Below, piece after piece: positions 1 through 5,680 of a stretch of DNA of 6,606 nt. The DNA is taken from positions 1 to 6,606 of the forward strand of contig DAOWKF010000123.1 in assembly GCA_030640045.1 (NCBI GenBank), read 5' to 3'. This stretch comes from Candidatus Omnitrophota bacterium (GTDB taxonomy: Bacteria > NPL-UPA2 > BS750m-G34). Numbering within the stretch: position 1 is the stretch's first letter; the number at the start of each line of letters is the position of its first letter. The position numbers were made by a program, and so were the translations under genes. The notes beneath the pieces were generated by a model. It made no database searches. It had not been told where the DNA came from and was given only the letters and a program-made list of their open reading frames with translations.

Positions 1-167
<167 letters not shown>

Positions 168-170
168 AAA

Positions 171-196
171 AATGGGGACAGACACTATTTTTCTGG
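171..196. repeat. Possible dispersed-repeat fragment with a TGGGGACAGACAC core
   Basis: The gap after murA contains 'AATGGGGACAGACACTATTT' followed by more T bases. From memory, this kind of 'TGGGGACAGACAC' stretch recurs as a dispersed noncoding element in various bacterial genomes, often near REP-associated Y1 transposases; no transposase is visible here. It lies directly beside the GC-rich hairpin at 201-218. Only one copy is in the window, apart from the 8-mer TGTCCCCA at 4223-4230, its core on the opposite strand, so repeat status is an inference. Confidence 0.4.
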
Positions 197-200
197 TAGT

Positions 201-218
201 CGCAGGCTTTAGCCTGCG
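201..218. repeat. Perfect inverted repeat (hairpin) in the hisC leader
   Basis: CGCAGGCT at 201-208 and AGCCTGCG at 211-218 are exact reverse complements. As RNA this gives a 7-pair GC-rich stem with a TTTA loop, ending nine bases before the hisC start codon. There is no T-run on either side, so a standard intrinsic terminator is unlikely. The form ('GGTAGTCGCAGGCTTTAGCCTGCG') resembles short REP-like palindromes that recur in some genomes. It contains the stop codon (TAG, 210-212) that closes the hisC frame upstream. It could protect or pause the transcript, or be only a mobile palindrome. Confidence 0.6.
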
Positions 219-227
219 TTAAAGTTA

Positions 228-1286
228 ATGAAAATTTTACCTAAAAAAACCATTTCTCATCTTACCCCATACAAGGCGAATCCTCTATCCTCTCAGTGCA
301 GGGCAAAACTTGATGCAAACGAGAGCCCCTATGATTTACCTGCTGAAATCAAGCGCCGCGTTTTTAATGAGTTAAAACGACTGAGCTTCAATCGCTATCC
401 TGATCCAGATGCCCTCAAACTGCGCGCGGTCTTCAGTAAAAAAATTAAGTTACCGTTAAAATGGATTACAGCAGGTAATGGCTCTGATGAATTGATACTC
501 TATCTTACTCTGGCATTTGCAAAAGACAAGGTCCTATTTTTTAGTCCGACCTTTGCCATGTATCGGGTGATTGGTATTTCCTGTGGAGCTAAGGCCATGA
601 ATATCCCTCTTAAGACTGGTTTCCGGCTTCCGCTTGAACATATCCTGAAGCAAAAGGATGCGAGTATCATTTTTATTTCCAGCCCTAACAACCCGACCGG
701 GAATTGTTTCAGGAAAGATGATATCCTGAATATAATTAAAAAAACAAATGCCATGGTAGTGCTGGATGAGGCATACGCTGAGTTCTGTAAGGATTCCTTC
801 CTTCGGTATCTAAAAAGATTTAAGAATCTTGTAATCTTGCGCACTTTTTCCAAGGCATTTGGTCTGGCGGGGATGCGGGTTGGTTTTATGATAAGCCATC
901 CATACATAATACGGGAGGTCAATAAGGTCAGGCTTCCGTATAATCTCGGTCTCTTCAGTCAGGTAGCCGGCAGGGTTGCTTTAGAAAAGAGCCATTTTTT
1001 AACCCGCTCTCTCAAAACCATTATATCTGAGAGAGAAAGGGTCTTTGAGAATCTGTGCCGTCTAAACGGAATATGTCCTTATCCCAGCCAGGCCAATTTT
1101 ATTCTCTTTAAAACTTGTGCTTGTTCTGATACACTATATGCATATCTAACTAAAAATGGGGTGCTTGTCCGGAATCTTAATGGCTATGGCGGGCTTAAAA
1201 ATTGCCTTCGCGTAACTATTGGTACGAAGAAGGAAAATGATTTATTTTTGGAAAGGCTGAAGAGTTATGAAAAAAAGAAGAGGTAG
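228..1286 (+). CDS. hisC: Histidinol-phosphate aminotransferase
   Basis: HisC is a cytoplasmic PLP enzyme that converts imidazole acetol phosphate plus glutamate to histidinol phosphate. The 352 residues match the usual family length. Visible fold type I motifs are 'KLDANESPY' (27-35), 'RYPDP' (56-60), 'GNGSDE' (83-88), 'SSPNNPTG' (151-158), 'LDEAYAEF' (179-186, Asp180 facing the PLP ring nitrogen), 'TFSKAFGLAGMRVGF' (206-220, with Lys209 as Schiff-base lysine) and 'LRVTIG' (327-332, Arg328 binding substrate). The ATG at 228 is the first start after the in-frame TAG at 210 and gives a normal N-terminus. No clear Shine-Dalgarno sequence precedes it, and a hairpin sits nine bases upstream. Its last 20 bases overlap hisB, so it is the first gene of the overlapping his-trp series. 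HisC-type enzymes sometimes also act on aromatic amino acids, which cannot be judged here. Confidence 0.96.
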   Translation: MKILPKKTISHLTPYKANPLSSQCRAKLDANESPYDLPAEIKRRVFNELKRLSFNRYPDPDALKLRAVFSKKIKLPLKWITAGNGSDELILYLTLAFAKDKVLFFSPTFAMYRVIGISCGAKAMNIPLKTGFRLPLEHILKQKDASIIFISSPNNPTGNCFRKDDILNIIKKTNAMVVLDEAYAEFCKDSFLRYLKRFKNLVILRTFSKAFGLAGMRVGFMISHPYIIREVNKVRLPYNLGLFSQVAGRVALEKSHFLTRSLKTIISERERVFENLCRLNGICPYPSQANFILFKTCACSDTLYAYLTKNGVLVRNLNGYGGLKNCLRVTIGTKKENDLFLERLKSYEKKKR

Positions 1287-1872
1287 CAAAAACCGCAAAA
1301 CCCAGGAGACAAATATCCGGGTTAAATTTACCCTGGACGGAACAGGAAAAAGCAATATAGATACCGGGGTCCCCTTTCTCAACCACATGCTGACCCTTTT
1401 TGCCAGACATGGATTATTTGATCTGGATCTAAAAGCCAGGGGAGACCTTGAGGTTGATGCGCATCACACTGTAGAAGACTGTGGTATTTTGCTGGGACAA
1501 GCTCTTTTTAAGGCAGTCGGAGATAAGAAGGGCATCAAGAGATTTGGATATGCCTATGCCCCTATGGATGAGGCCCTGGCCAGGGTCCGAGTAGTTCTGG
1601 ATTTAAGCGGCCGGCCTGGTTTTTTCTTTAGCGCAAAAAAAAGGGCAGCGTCATGCACGACTACAGATAAAAATGCGCAATTAATTAAACATTTTTTAAA
1701 GAGCTTTTCCGATGAATCTAAAATTACCCTACATGTTGATATCATAAAAGAAGGTATAGATGTCCATCATATCCTTGAGGCAGTCTTTAAGGCCCTGGGT
1801 CTTGCCCTTGACCAGGCCACCACGATAGATAAAAGAGCAAAAGACATCCCTTCTACTAAAGGAATTCTTTAA
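1267..1872 (+). CDS. hisB: Imidazoleglycerol-phosphate dehydratase (monofunctional)
   Basis: HisB removes water from imidazole glycerol phosphate to give imidazole acetol phosphate, the substrate of HisC. The 201-residue protein is the dehydratase alone, without the N-terminal histidinol-phosphatase domain of enterobacterial HisB, so that phosphatase must lie elsewhere. Evidence: 'RKTQETNI' (10-17), 'LDGTGKS' (23-29), 'FLNHML' (37-42), 'DAHHTVED' (64-71), 'PMDEALARV' (99-107), 'LDLSGRP' (111-117), 'HHILEAVFKAL' (167-177) and 'IPSTKGIL' at the end. The paired HHxxE motifs (His66, His67, Glu70; His167, His168, Glu171) supply most of the manganese ligands. The usual Asn in GxNxHH is Asp165 here. 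The start at 1267 lies inside hisC but gives the expected lead into the 'RKT.ET' motif; 'GAAGAG' just upstream is a weak ribosome site. Its stop overlaps the hisA start as TAATG. Confidence 0.96.
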   Translation: MKKRRGSKNRKTQETNIRVKFTLDGTGKSNIDTGVPFLNHMLTLFARHGLFDLDLKARGDLEVDAHHTVEDCGILLGQALFKAVGDKKGIKRFGYAYAPMDEALARVRVVLDLSGRPGFFFSAKKRAASCTTTDKNAQLIKHFLKSFSDESKITLHVDIIKEGIDVHHILEAVFKALGLALDQATTIDKRAKDIPSTKGIL

Positions 1873-2591
1873 TGCAGATCATTCCAGCTCTCGATATACG
1901 AAAAGGTAATTGCGTTAGACTCATGCAGGGCCGCGCCTCAGAGGAGATCGTCTATTCGCGCGATCCACTGGCAATGGCAATGCGCTGGGAGCGGGAAGGT
2001 GCAAAAAGGCTTCATGTAGTTGACCTGGATGCTGCATTTTGCGGCAGGCCTGTCCATAAAAAATTAATCGCGGCTATTGCCCGGAAACTCTCCATTCCCA
2101 TTCAGGTTGGCGGCGGTATAAGGACATTAGCTCATATTAAATATTATCTAAAGAATGGAGTGGATAGGGTTATCCTTGGGACAAAGGCATTGGTGGATAA
2201 AAAATTTCTTTCTGTCATTCCACGACGTGATCGGGGAACCCATATTTTCATCGCCCTTGACACAAAAAACGGAAACGTAGCCTTCCATGGCTGGAAAAGG
2301 GTAAGCTCAATCTCCGCCCTCTCTATGGCGCGGGAATTAGATAAGATGGGTGTAGCCGGCATAATATACACTGACATAAACCGCGATTGCATGCTGACAG
2401 GCCCGAATACAAAATTTATGCTCAGGCTTCTTAAAGAAGTGACTCTACCCATTATTATTTCCGGAGGGATAAGTCGTGTCTCTGACATCAGCAGGATAAA
2501 AAAACTAAGCCATAACAGGGTCAGCGGTGTTATCATCGGCCAGGCCCTCTATAGCGGAAGAATGAAATTGCGCGATGCGATTAATATTTAG
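1872..2591 (+). CDS. hisA: ProFAR isomerase (phosphoribosylformimino-5-aminoimidazole carboxamide ribotide isomerase)
   Basis: HisA catalyses the Amadori rearrangement of ProFAR to PRFAR, the step after HisI. The 239 residues fit one (beta/alpha)8 barrel. Motifs: 'IIPALDIRKGNCVRLMQG' (3-20) with catalytic Asp8, 'LHVVDLDAA' (47-55), 'IQVGGGIR' (77-84), 'VILGTKAL' (100-107), 'IALDTKNG' (127-134) with the second catalytic Asp130, 'TDINRDCMLTGPN' (167-179), and 'IIISGGIS' (194-201) in the second phosphate-binding half. Cys173 replaces the almost constant Gly of the 'RDG' motif. Residues 113-122 ('LSVIPRRDRG') are encoded by a stretch that looks like a dispersed palindromic repeat. The start (TAATG with the hisB stop) gives the family N-terminus. 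HisF, the sister barrel that uses the HisA product, is not next to it. The tail overlaps the next gene by 17 bases. Confidence 0.95.
   Translation: MQIIPALDIRKGNCVRLMQGRASEEIVYSRDPLAMAMRWEREGAKRLHVVDLDAAFCGRPVHKKLIAAIARKLSIPIQVGGGIRTLAHIKYYLKNGVDRVILGTKALVDKKFLSVIPRRDRGTHIFIALDTKNGNVAFHGWKRVSSISALSMARELDKMGVAGIIYTDINRDCMLTGPNTKFMLRLLKEVTLPIIISGGISRVSDISRIKKLSHNRVSGVIIGQALYSGRMKLRDAINI
2212..2242. repeat. Repeat-like palindromic stretch read in frame inside hisA
   Basis: The bases CTGTCATTCC at 2212-2221 and GGGGAACCCA at 2233-2242 flank an 11-base centre. This closely resembles the 'GTCATTCC...GGGAATCCA' palindromic elements scattered in many bacterial genomes, whose usual translation is of the 'SVIPRLDRGIQ' type; here it reads 'LSVIPRRDRGTH'. 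TTCC and GGAA can pair as the outer arms. By my rough alignment HisA is only about one residue longer than usual here, so a recent insertion is unlikely; replacement of existing sequence or chance resemblance remain possible. Confidence 0.35.
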
Positions 2592-3276
2592 CTTACTACT
2601 GCTTTTTTTATTTGCACCCCCTCTTGCAGCCGGCAGTCTAAAAGACGAAAATTTCCGTCTGCGCCAGGAAATAGCTATGGAAGAGGAGGCCTCCAGACTT
2701 TTAGGACAGAAGGTCATTAAGGCATACGAAGAGATTGTCATCCTGAAGGATAAACTTAAAGATAAAGAGAAAGAAATCAAGAGGCTTGAAAAAGAGTTAG
2801 CCGCTGTCCGAAAATTGATGGAAAAAGAAGTAGCTTCTTATCAAAGGAAACTCAAAGTCCTGTATAAAAAAAGTGGGTTCAAGGAATACATTAAAACCCT
2901 TGAGAAGGAGAAAAGGGCTTTTAAGGAAAAACTGGCGCTGAAAGAAAAAGAAATAGAAAAGGCTTCTGCTGCAATACAATTACTCAATGAAGAGGTAGCG
3001 TCCAGAGCGAAGCGACCGAAGGGAATCCCGAGTGCAGCCGAGGAGCAATCCATTTCCACCGGCAAGGTTGTAAGTGTAAGCAAAAAATATAATTTTGTTA
3101 TAATAGAATTTAAAGACACATCCGCCATAGATATCGGTAGGATTTTTTTAGTTTTTAGAGACGAGAAGAAAATAGGTGAAGTAAAAGTTGCCAAGATAAA
3201 AAAAAGATATGTCTTTTCCGATATAGTTAATACCATAACCGATGAAGAAATTAAAGAAGGAGATACCGTAAAGTAA
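2575..3276 (+). CDS. Exported coiled-coil protein of unknown function
   Basis: I do not recognise a named family. The 233-residue product begins with a signal peptide: Met-Arg, a hydrophobic core (about residues 3-17, '[15 protein letters not shown]'), and a likely cleavage after 'AAG' at 18-20. Residues 22-142 are rich in Lys, Glu and Leu with heptad-like spacing, as in a long coiled coil, and contain almost no proline. A short linker (143-160, '[15 protein letters not shown]') leads to a compact beta-rich C-terminal domain (161-233), with '[17 protein letters not shown]', '[11 protein letters not shown]' and '[10 protein letters not shown]'. This resembles small barrel domains at the ends of envelope proteins in some uncultured bacteria. 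It should act outside the cytoplasmic membrane, unlike its biosynthetic neighbours. It overlaps hisA by 17 bases and hisI by 1, so it is expressed with the operon, at the place where hisF often lies. Confidence 0.85.
   Translation: MRLIFSLLLLFLFAPPLAAGSLKDENFRLRQEIAMEEEASRLLGQKVIKAYEEIVILKDKLKDKEKEIKRLEKELAAVRKLMEKEVASYQRKLKVLYKKSGFKEYIKTLEKEKRAFKEKLALKEKEIEKASAAIQLLNEEVASRAKRPKGIPSAAEEQSISTGKVVSVSKKYNFVIIEFKDTSAIDIGRIFLVFRDEKKIGEVKVAKIKKRYVFSDIVNTITDEEIKEGDTVK
3005..3046. repeat. Repeat-like insert encoding the linker of the coiled-coil protein
   Basis: The stretch starts GAGCGAAGCGACCGAAGGGA and continues ATCCCGAGTGCAGCCGAGGA. It has a central GGGAATCCC palindrome (3021-3029) flanked by two similar arms, GAGCGAAGCGA and GAGTGCAGCCGAG, in direct orientation. 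The composition and pattern resemble dispersed 'GAGCGAAGCGAG' type elements and differ from the AAA/GAA-rich codons on both sides. It is read without stops and falls exactly between the coiled coil and the C-terminal domain. One copy only is visible here, so repeat status is inferred. Confidence 0.4.
3257..3262 (+). promoter_or_regulatory. Ribosome binding site for hisI
   Basis: AAGGAG lies within the last codons of the coiled-coil gene, 13 bases before the hisI ATG. It is the clearest Shine-Dalgarno match at any gene junction in the window, although the spacing is long. It supports the start at 3276 together with the TAATG stop-start overlap. Confidence 0.5.
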
Positions 3277-3626
3277 TGAGTCTCAAAAATTCCCTAAAAT
3301 TCGATTCCTCAGGTCTCATCCCTGCTATTATCCAGGATATCCAAACCAAAGACGTTCTTATGGTGGCGTACATGAATCTTGAGTCCCTGGGAAAGACCCT
3401 TGAGACAGGCATGACCCATTTTTTCAGCAGGTCCCGGAAAAAACTCTGGCTTAAAGGAGAGACCTCAGGTCATTTCCAGCTGGTAAAAGAGATAAGGATT
3501 GACTGCGATGCAGATGCCATTCTTGTTAAGGTGCATCAGAAAGGAAAGGCCTGTCATACAGGTCACCGGTCATGTTTTTACCGTCTTTTAAAGAATTCAA
3601 AAAAAAGGCAAAAGAAGCCAACCTGA
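3276..3626 (+). CDS. hisI: Phosphoribosyl-AMP cyclohydrolase
   Basis: HisI opens the adenine ring of PR-AMP to give ProFAR, the HisA substrate. The 116-residue protein is the cyclohydrolase alone, with no fused HisE pyrophosphohydrolase. Motifs: '[15 protein letters not shown]' (20-34), '[18 protein letters not shown]' (41-58), '[11 protein letters not shown]' (60-70), '[11 protein letters not shown]' (76-86) and '[11 protein letters not shown]' (92-102). Cys77, Cys93 and Cys100 are the expected zinc ligands, and Asp76, Asp78 and Asp80 the magnesium ligands. The start shares TAATG with the stop of the coiled-coil gene. The basic tail after the last motif ('[14 protein letters not shown]', 103-116) lies in the 55 bases that overlap trpE, so its sequence may be shaped by the TrpE N-terminus rather than by HisI function. 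Confidence 0.96.
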   Translation: MSLKNSLKFDSSGLIPAIIQDIQTKDVLMVAYMNLESLGKTLETGMTHFFSRSRKKLWLKGETSGHFQLVKEIRIDCDADAILVKVHQKGKACHTGHRSCFYRLLKNSKKRQKKPT

Positions 3627-5080
3627 TACCTGTGTATTGTGAGGTGCGGGCTGACACAGAGACCCCTGTCTCTGCCTATCTTAAACTTAAATCCGGCAAG
3701 TATTCATTTCTTCTTGAGAGCGCAGAGGGGGAAGAAAAAATCGGCCGTTATTCTTTTATCGGTATTTTTCCTAAGTTTATCTTCAGGTCTTTTGGCAAAA
3801 AAATTACTATAGTCAGGGATGGCCGGGTTATAAAAGATGAAATTGCAAATCCTTTGCATGCCTTAAAAAGATTTCTGCGCCAATTTCACATTGCGGAAGA
3901 CACCTCCCTGCCTCGATTTATTGGCGGGGCAGTCGGATATCTAAGTTACGACATGGTTCGTTTTATGGAGTCCATCCCGGAAATAACCACTGATGACCTA
4001 ATGCTCCCGGACAGCATTTTTATAATCACCAGCCAGGTTATTATCTTTGACCACCTGAACCACACTATAAAGATAGTGGCGCTTGTCCAGCCCCATGGTG
4101 ATATTGCAAAGCGATACAAAGAGGCCGAATTTATTATTGAGGAAACAATTTCCAAACTTAAATGCCCTCTCCCACAGGCAAAAATTGGGAGTGTGGAACC
4201 TGCCCGTAAGGGTACTGGCTCGTGTCCCCAAAGTGGCCAAGGTGCCAAATGGAACTCCAATTTTACACGCAAGAAATTTATTGAGGCTGTAGGAAAGGTC
4301 AAGGAATATATCAGGGCAGGGGATATTGTCCAGGCTGTTATCTCGCAGAGGTATAACGCATCTGTCAAGACCCCGCCTTTTAACATCTATAGGGCCCTTC
4401 GCCATATCAATCCTTCTCCCTTTATGTATTATTTTGATTATGGTCCGATAAAACTGATCGGGGCATCTCCTGAAATAATGCTCAGGCGCGAGGGAGATAG
4501 AGTAGAGGTCCGGCCTATTGCCGGCACAAGGCGGAGGGGTAAAACTGAAGAGGAGGATACTGCACTCGCCAAAGAACTTCTTGCAAGCCCCAAGGAGCGG
4601 GCTGAGCATATCATGTTGGTAGACCTTGGAAGAAATGACCTTGGCAGGGTAAGCCGCTACGGTAGTGTCCAAATAGGCACCTTCATGTCTATAGAGCGTT
4701 ATTCTCATGTCATGCACATTGTGTCTGATGTTGTTGGCAAGCTTGCCAGGGGTAAAGATGAATTTGATGCGCTGGTAGCGTGCTTCCCTGCAGGCACTGT
4801 CAGCGGCGCCCCGAAGATAAGGGCCATGGAAATTATTGAAGAGCTTGAGCCGACACGCCGCGGGCCTTATGCCGGAGCAGTCGGTTATTTTAGTTTTACA
4901 GGCAATCTCGATACCTGTATTACCATCCGCACGATTGTTATGAAAGATAATCAGGCCTATATCCAGGCCGGCGCAGGGATAGTAGCGGATTCTGACCCTG
5001 CATTTGAATATGAAGAAACAAAAAATAAAGCCCGGGCCATGATGGAGGCTGTCCAAATGGCCGCCCAAACAATCTCATGA
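3572..5080 (+). CDS. trpE: Anthranilate synthase component I
   Basis: TrpE makes anthranilate from chorismate using ammonia delivered by TrpG. The 502 residues fit the family. The N-terminal domain has '[19 protein letters not shown]' (4-22), 'LLES' (47-50, the tryptophan feedback site region) and '[12 protein letters not shown]' (116-127). The chorismate-binding domain has 'NPSPFMYYF' (280-288), '[10 protein letters not shown]' (314-323), '[15 protein letters not shown]' (346-360), '[18 protein letters not shown]' (405-422), 'AGAVGY' (434-439) and '[18 protein letters not shown]' (466-483). These favour TrpE over PabB. Feedback inhibition by tryptophan is expected from the retained LLES and NPSPFMY motifs. 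The ATG at 3572 lies 55 bases inside hisI, but the residues before the next possible start (GTG 3632) match the family. The linker between domains (about 197-230) contains an odd repeat-like stretch. The gene ends in ATGA with trpG. Confidence 0.96.
   Translation: MFLPSFKEFKKKAKEANLIPVYCEVRADTETPVSAYLKLKSGKYSFLLESAEGEEKIGRYSFIGIFPKFIFRSFGKKITIVRDGRVIKDEIANPLHALKRFLRQFHIAEDTSLPRFIGGAVGYLSYDMVRFMESIPEITTDDLMLPDSIFIITSQVIIFDHLNHTIKIVALVQPHGDIAKRYKEAEFIIEETISKLKCPLPQAKIGSVEPARKGTGSCPQSGQGAKWNSNFTRKKFIEAVGKVKEYIRAGDIVQAVISQRYNASVKTPPFNIYRALRHINPSPFMYYFDYGPIKLIGASPEIMLRREGDRVEVRPIAGTRRRGKTEEEDTALAKELLASPKERAEHIMLVDLGRNDLGRVSRYGSVQIGTFMSIERYSHVMHIVSDVVGKLARGKDEFDALVACFPAGTVSGAPKIRAMEIIEELEPTRRGPYAGAVGYFSFTGNLDTCITIRTIVMKDNQAYIQAGAGIVADSDPAFEYEETKNKARAMMEAVQMAAQTIS
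4181..4264. repeat. Inverted-repeat-bounded stretch in the trpE interdomain linker
   Basis: AAAATTGGGAGT at 4181-4192 and ACTCCAATTTT at 4254-4264 are reverse complements apart from one extra G, and enclose about 60 bases. The inside has a repetitive look (GTGGAACC and ATGGAACT; AGTGGCCAA and GGTGCCAAA) and contains TGTCCCCA, the complement of the TGGGGACA core at 173-180. It encodes TrpE residues about 204-231 ('[19 protein letters not shown]' and onward), a poorly conserved linker that is usually Pro-rich. The pattern suits a small palindromic element tolerated in frame, but a single copy cannot prove this. Confidence 0.4.
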
Positions 5081-5640
5081 TTCTCGTCATTGATAACTAC
5101 GATTCATTTACATATAACCTTGTCCAGCATCTCGGTGAACTTGGAGCAAGATTAGAGGTCTTTCGGAATGATGAGATAACCCTGCGAGAGATAAGAAAAA
5201 AGAGACCTCGACGGATAATAATTTCACCCGGGCCCGGCACACCGGAAGATGCCGGCATATCAAACGATGTGATAAGGGAATTTGGTCCGCACATTCCCAT
5301 CCTCGGTGTCTGCCTGGGGAATCAGTGTATTGGTTATGTTAGCGGAGGCGAGATTGTCCATGCCAGAAGACTGATGCACGGTAAGACCTCGCTTATTTAC
5401 CATAATGGCAAGGGGATCTTTAAAGGCCTTTCTAATCCATTTGAGGCTACGCGCTATCACTCCCTCATTGTCAAAAGAGAAGGCCTTCCGAAGACCCTTA
5501 AAGTCACTGCCTGGACCAAAGACAATATACTTATGGGCATGAAGCACAAAGATTTTCCTGTCTGGGGAGTCCAGTTCCACCCTGAATCCATCCTCACCCG
5601 CGAAGGCAAAAAACTTTTATCTAATTTTTTGAGAATTTAA
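5077..5640 (+). CDS. trpG: Anthranilate synthase component II (glutamine amidotransferase)
   Basis: TrpG is the class I glutamine amidotransferase that hydrolyses glutamine and passes ammonia to TrpE; the same subunit often also serves PabB for folate. The 187 residues are full length. Evidence: '[20 protein letters not shown]' (1-20), 'ISPGPGTPEDAG' (49-60), 'GVCLGNQCIG' (77-86) with nucleophile Cys79, 'HGKTS' (101-105), 'ATRYHSLIV' (124-132) and 'GVQFHPES' (164-171) with His168 and Glu170 completing the triad. Most relatives have GVCLGHQ(A/S)IG, so Asn82 and Cys84 are departures near the active site. It overlaps trpE by four bases (ATGA), which fits coupled translation of the two subunits in equal amounts. 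No trpD follows; the remaining trp genes must lie elsewhere. TrpG and PabA cannot be told apart by sequence alone; the trpE partner decides the name. Confidence 0.94.
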   Translation: MILVIDNYDSFTYNLVQHLGELGARLEVFRNDEITLREIRKKRPRRIIISPGPGTPEDAGISNDVIREFGPHIPILGVCLGNQCIGYVSGGEIVHARRLMHGKTSLIYHNGKGIFKGLSNPFEATRYHSLIVKREGLPKTLKVTAWTKDNILMGMKHKDFPVWGVQFHPESILTREGKKLLSNFLRI

Positions 5641-5657
5641 TCGAAGTAATCTATAAA
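5629..5657 (+). promoter_or_regulatory. Candidate sigma70-type promoter for the PP-loop gene
   Basis: TTGAGA (5629-5634) matches the -35 consensus at five of six bases and TATAAA (5652-5657) the -10 at five of six, with an optimal 17-base spacer. Transcription would begin near 5664, about 16 bases before the ATG at 5681. The -35 box lies in the last codons of trpG. The -10 overlaps a perfect palindrome, ATAAATTTAT (5653-5662), which could also be an operator. The only noncoding gap after the his-trp series is here, which makes a new promoter sensible. In AT-rich DNA such matches also arise by chance. Confidence 0.4.
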
Positions 5658-5680
5658 TTTATCGATGGCATATAATAATA

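Noticed and set aside
201..218. Intrinsic terminator for murA
   Set aside because: The stem is good, but neither strand has a T-run after it (TTAAAGTTA follows on the + strand).
168..227. Histidine attenuator, T-box or riboswitch in front of hisC
   Set aside because: Only 60 bases are available, with no leader peptide with His codons, no T-box motif and no alternative terminator and antiterminator pair.
1271..1277. A AAA AAG slippery heptamer in the hisC frame just before its stop
   Set aside because: A -1 shift would not lead into the hisB frame, which lies in +1, and hisB has its own ATG at 1267. It is more simply explained by Lys codons in a basic tail.
4083..4292. Small + strand open frame of 69 codons within trpE
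   Set aside because: It is out of frame with trpE, lacks a ribosome site and recognisable motifs, and owes its length partly to the repeat-like linker stretch.
3998..5068. Long antisense open frame (356 codons) opposite trpE
   Set aside because: It lies wholly within trpE, whose catalytic motifs are all present on the + strand. The translation shows no recognisable domain and is rich in Cys, His and Arg as expected from reversed codon bias.
5671..5676. TATAAT as the -10 of a leaderless transcript of the PP-loop gene
   Set aside because: No acceptable -35 lies 16-18 bases upstream; the TTGAGA/TATAAA pair is better placed.
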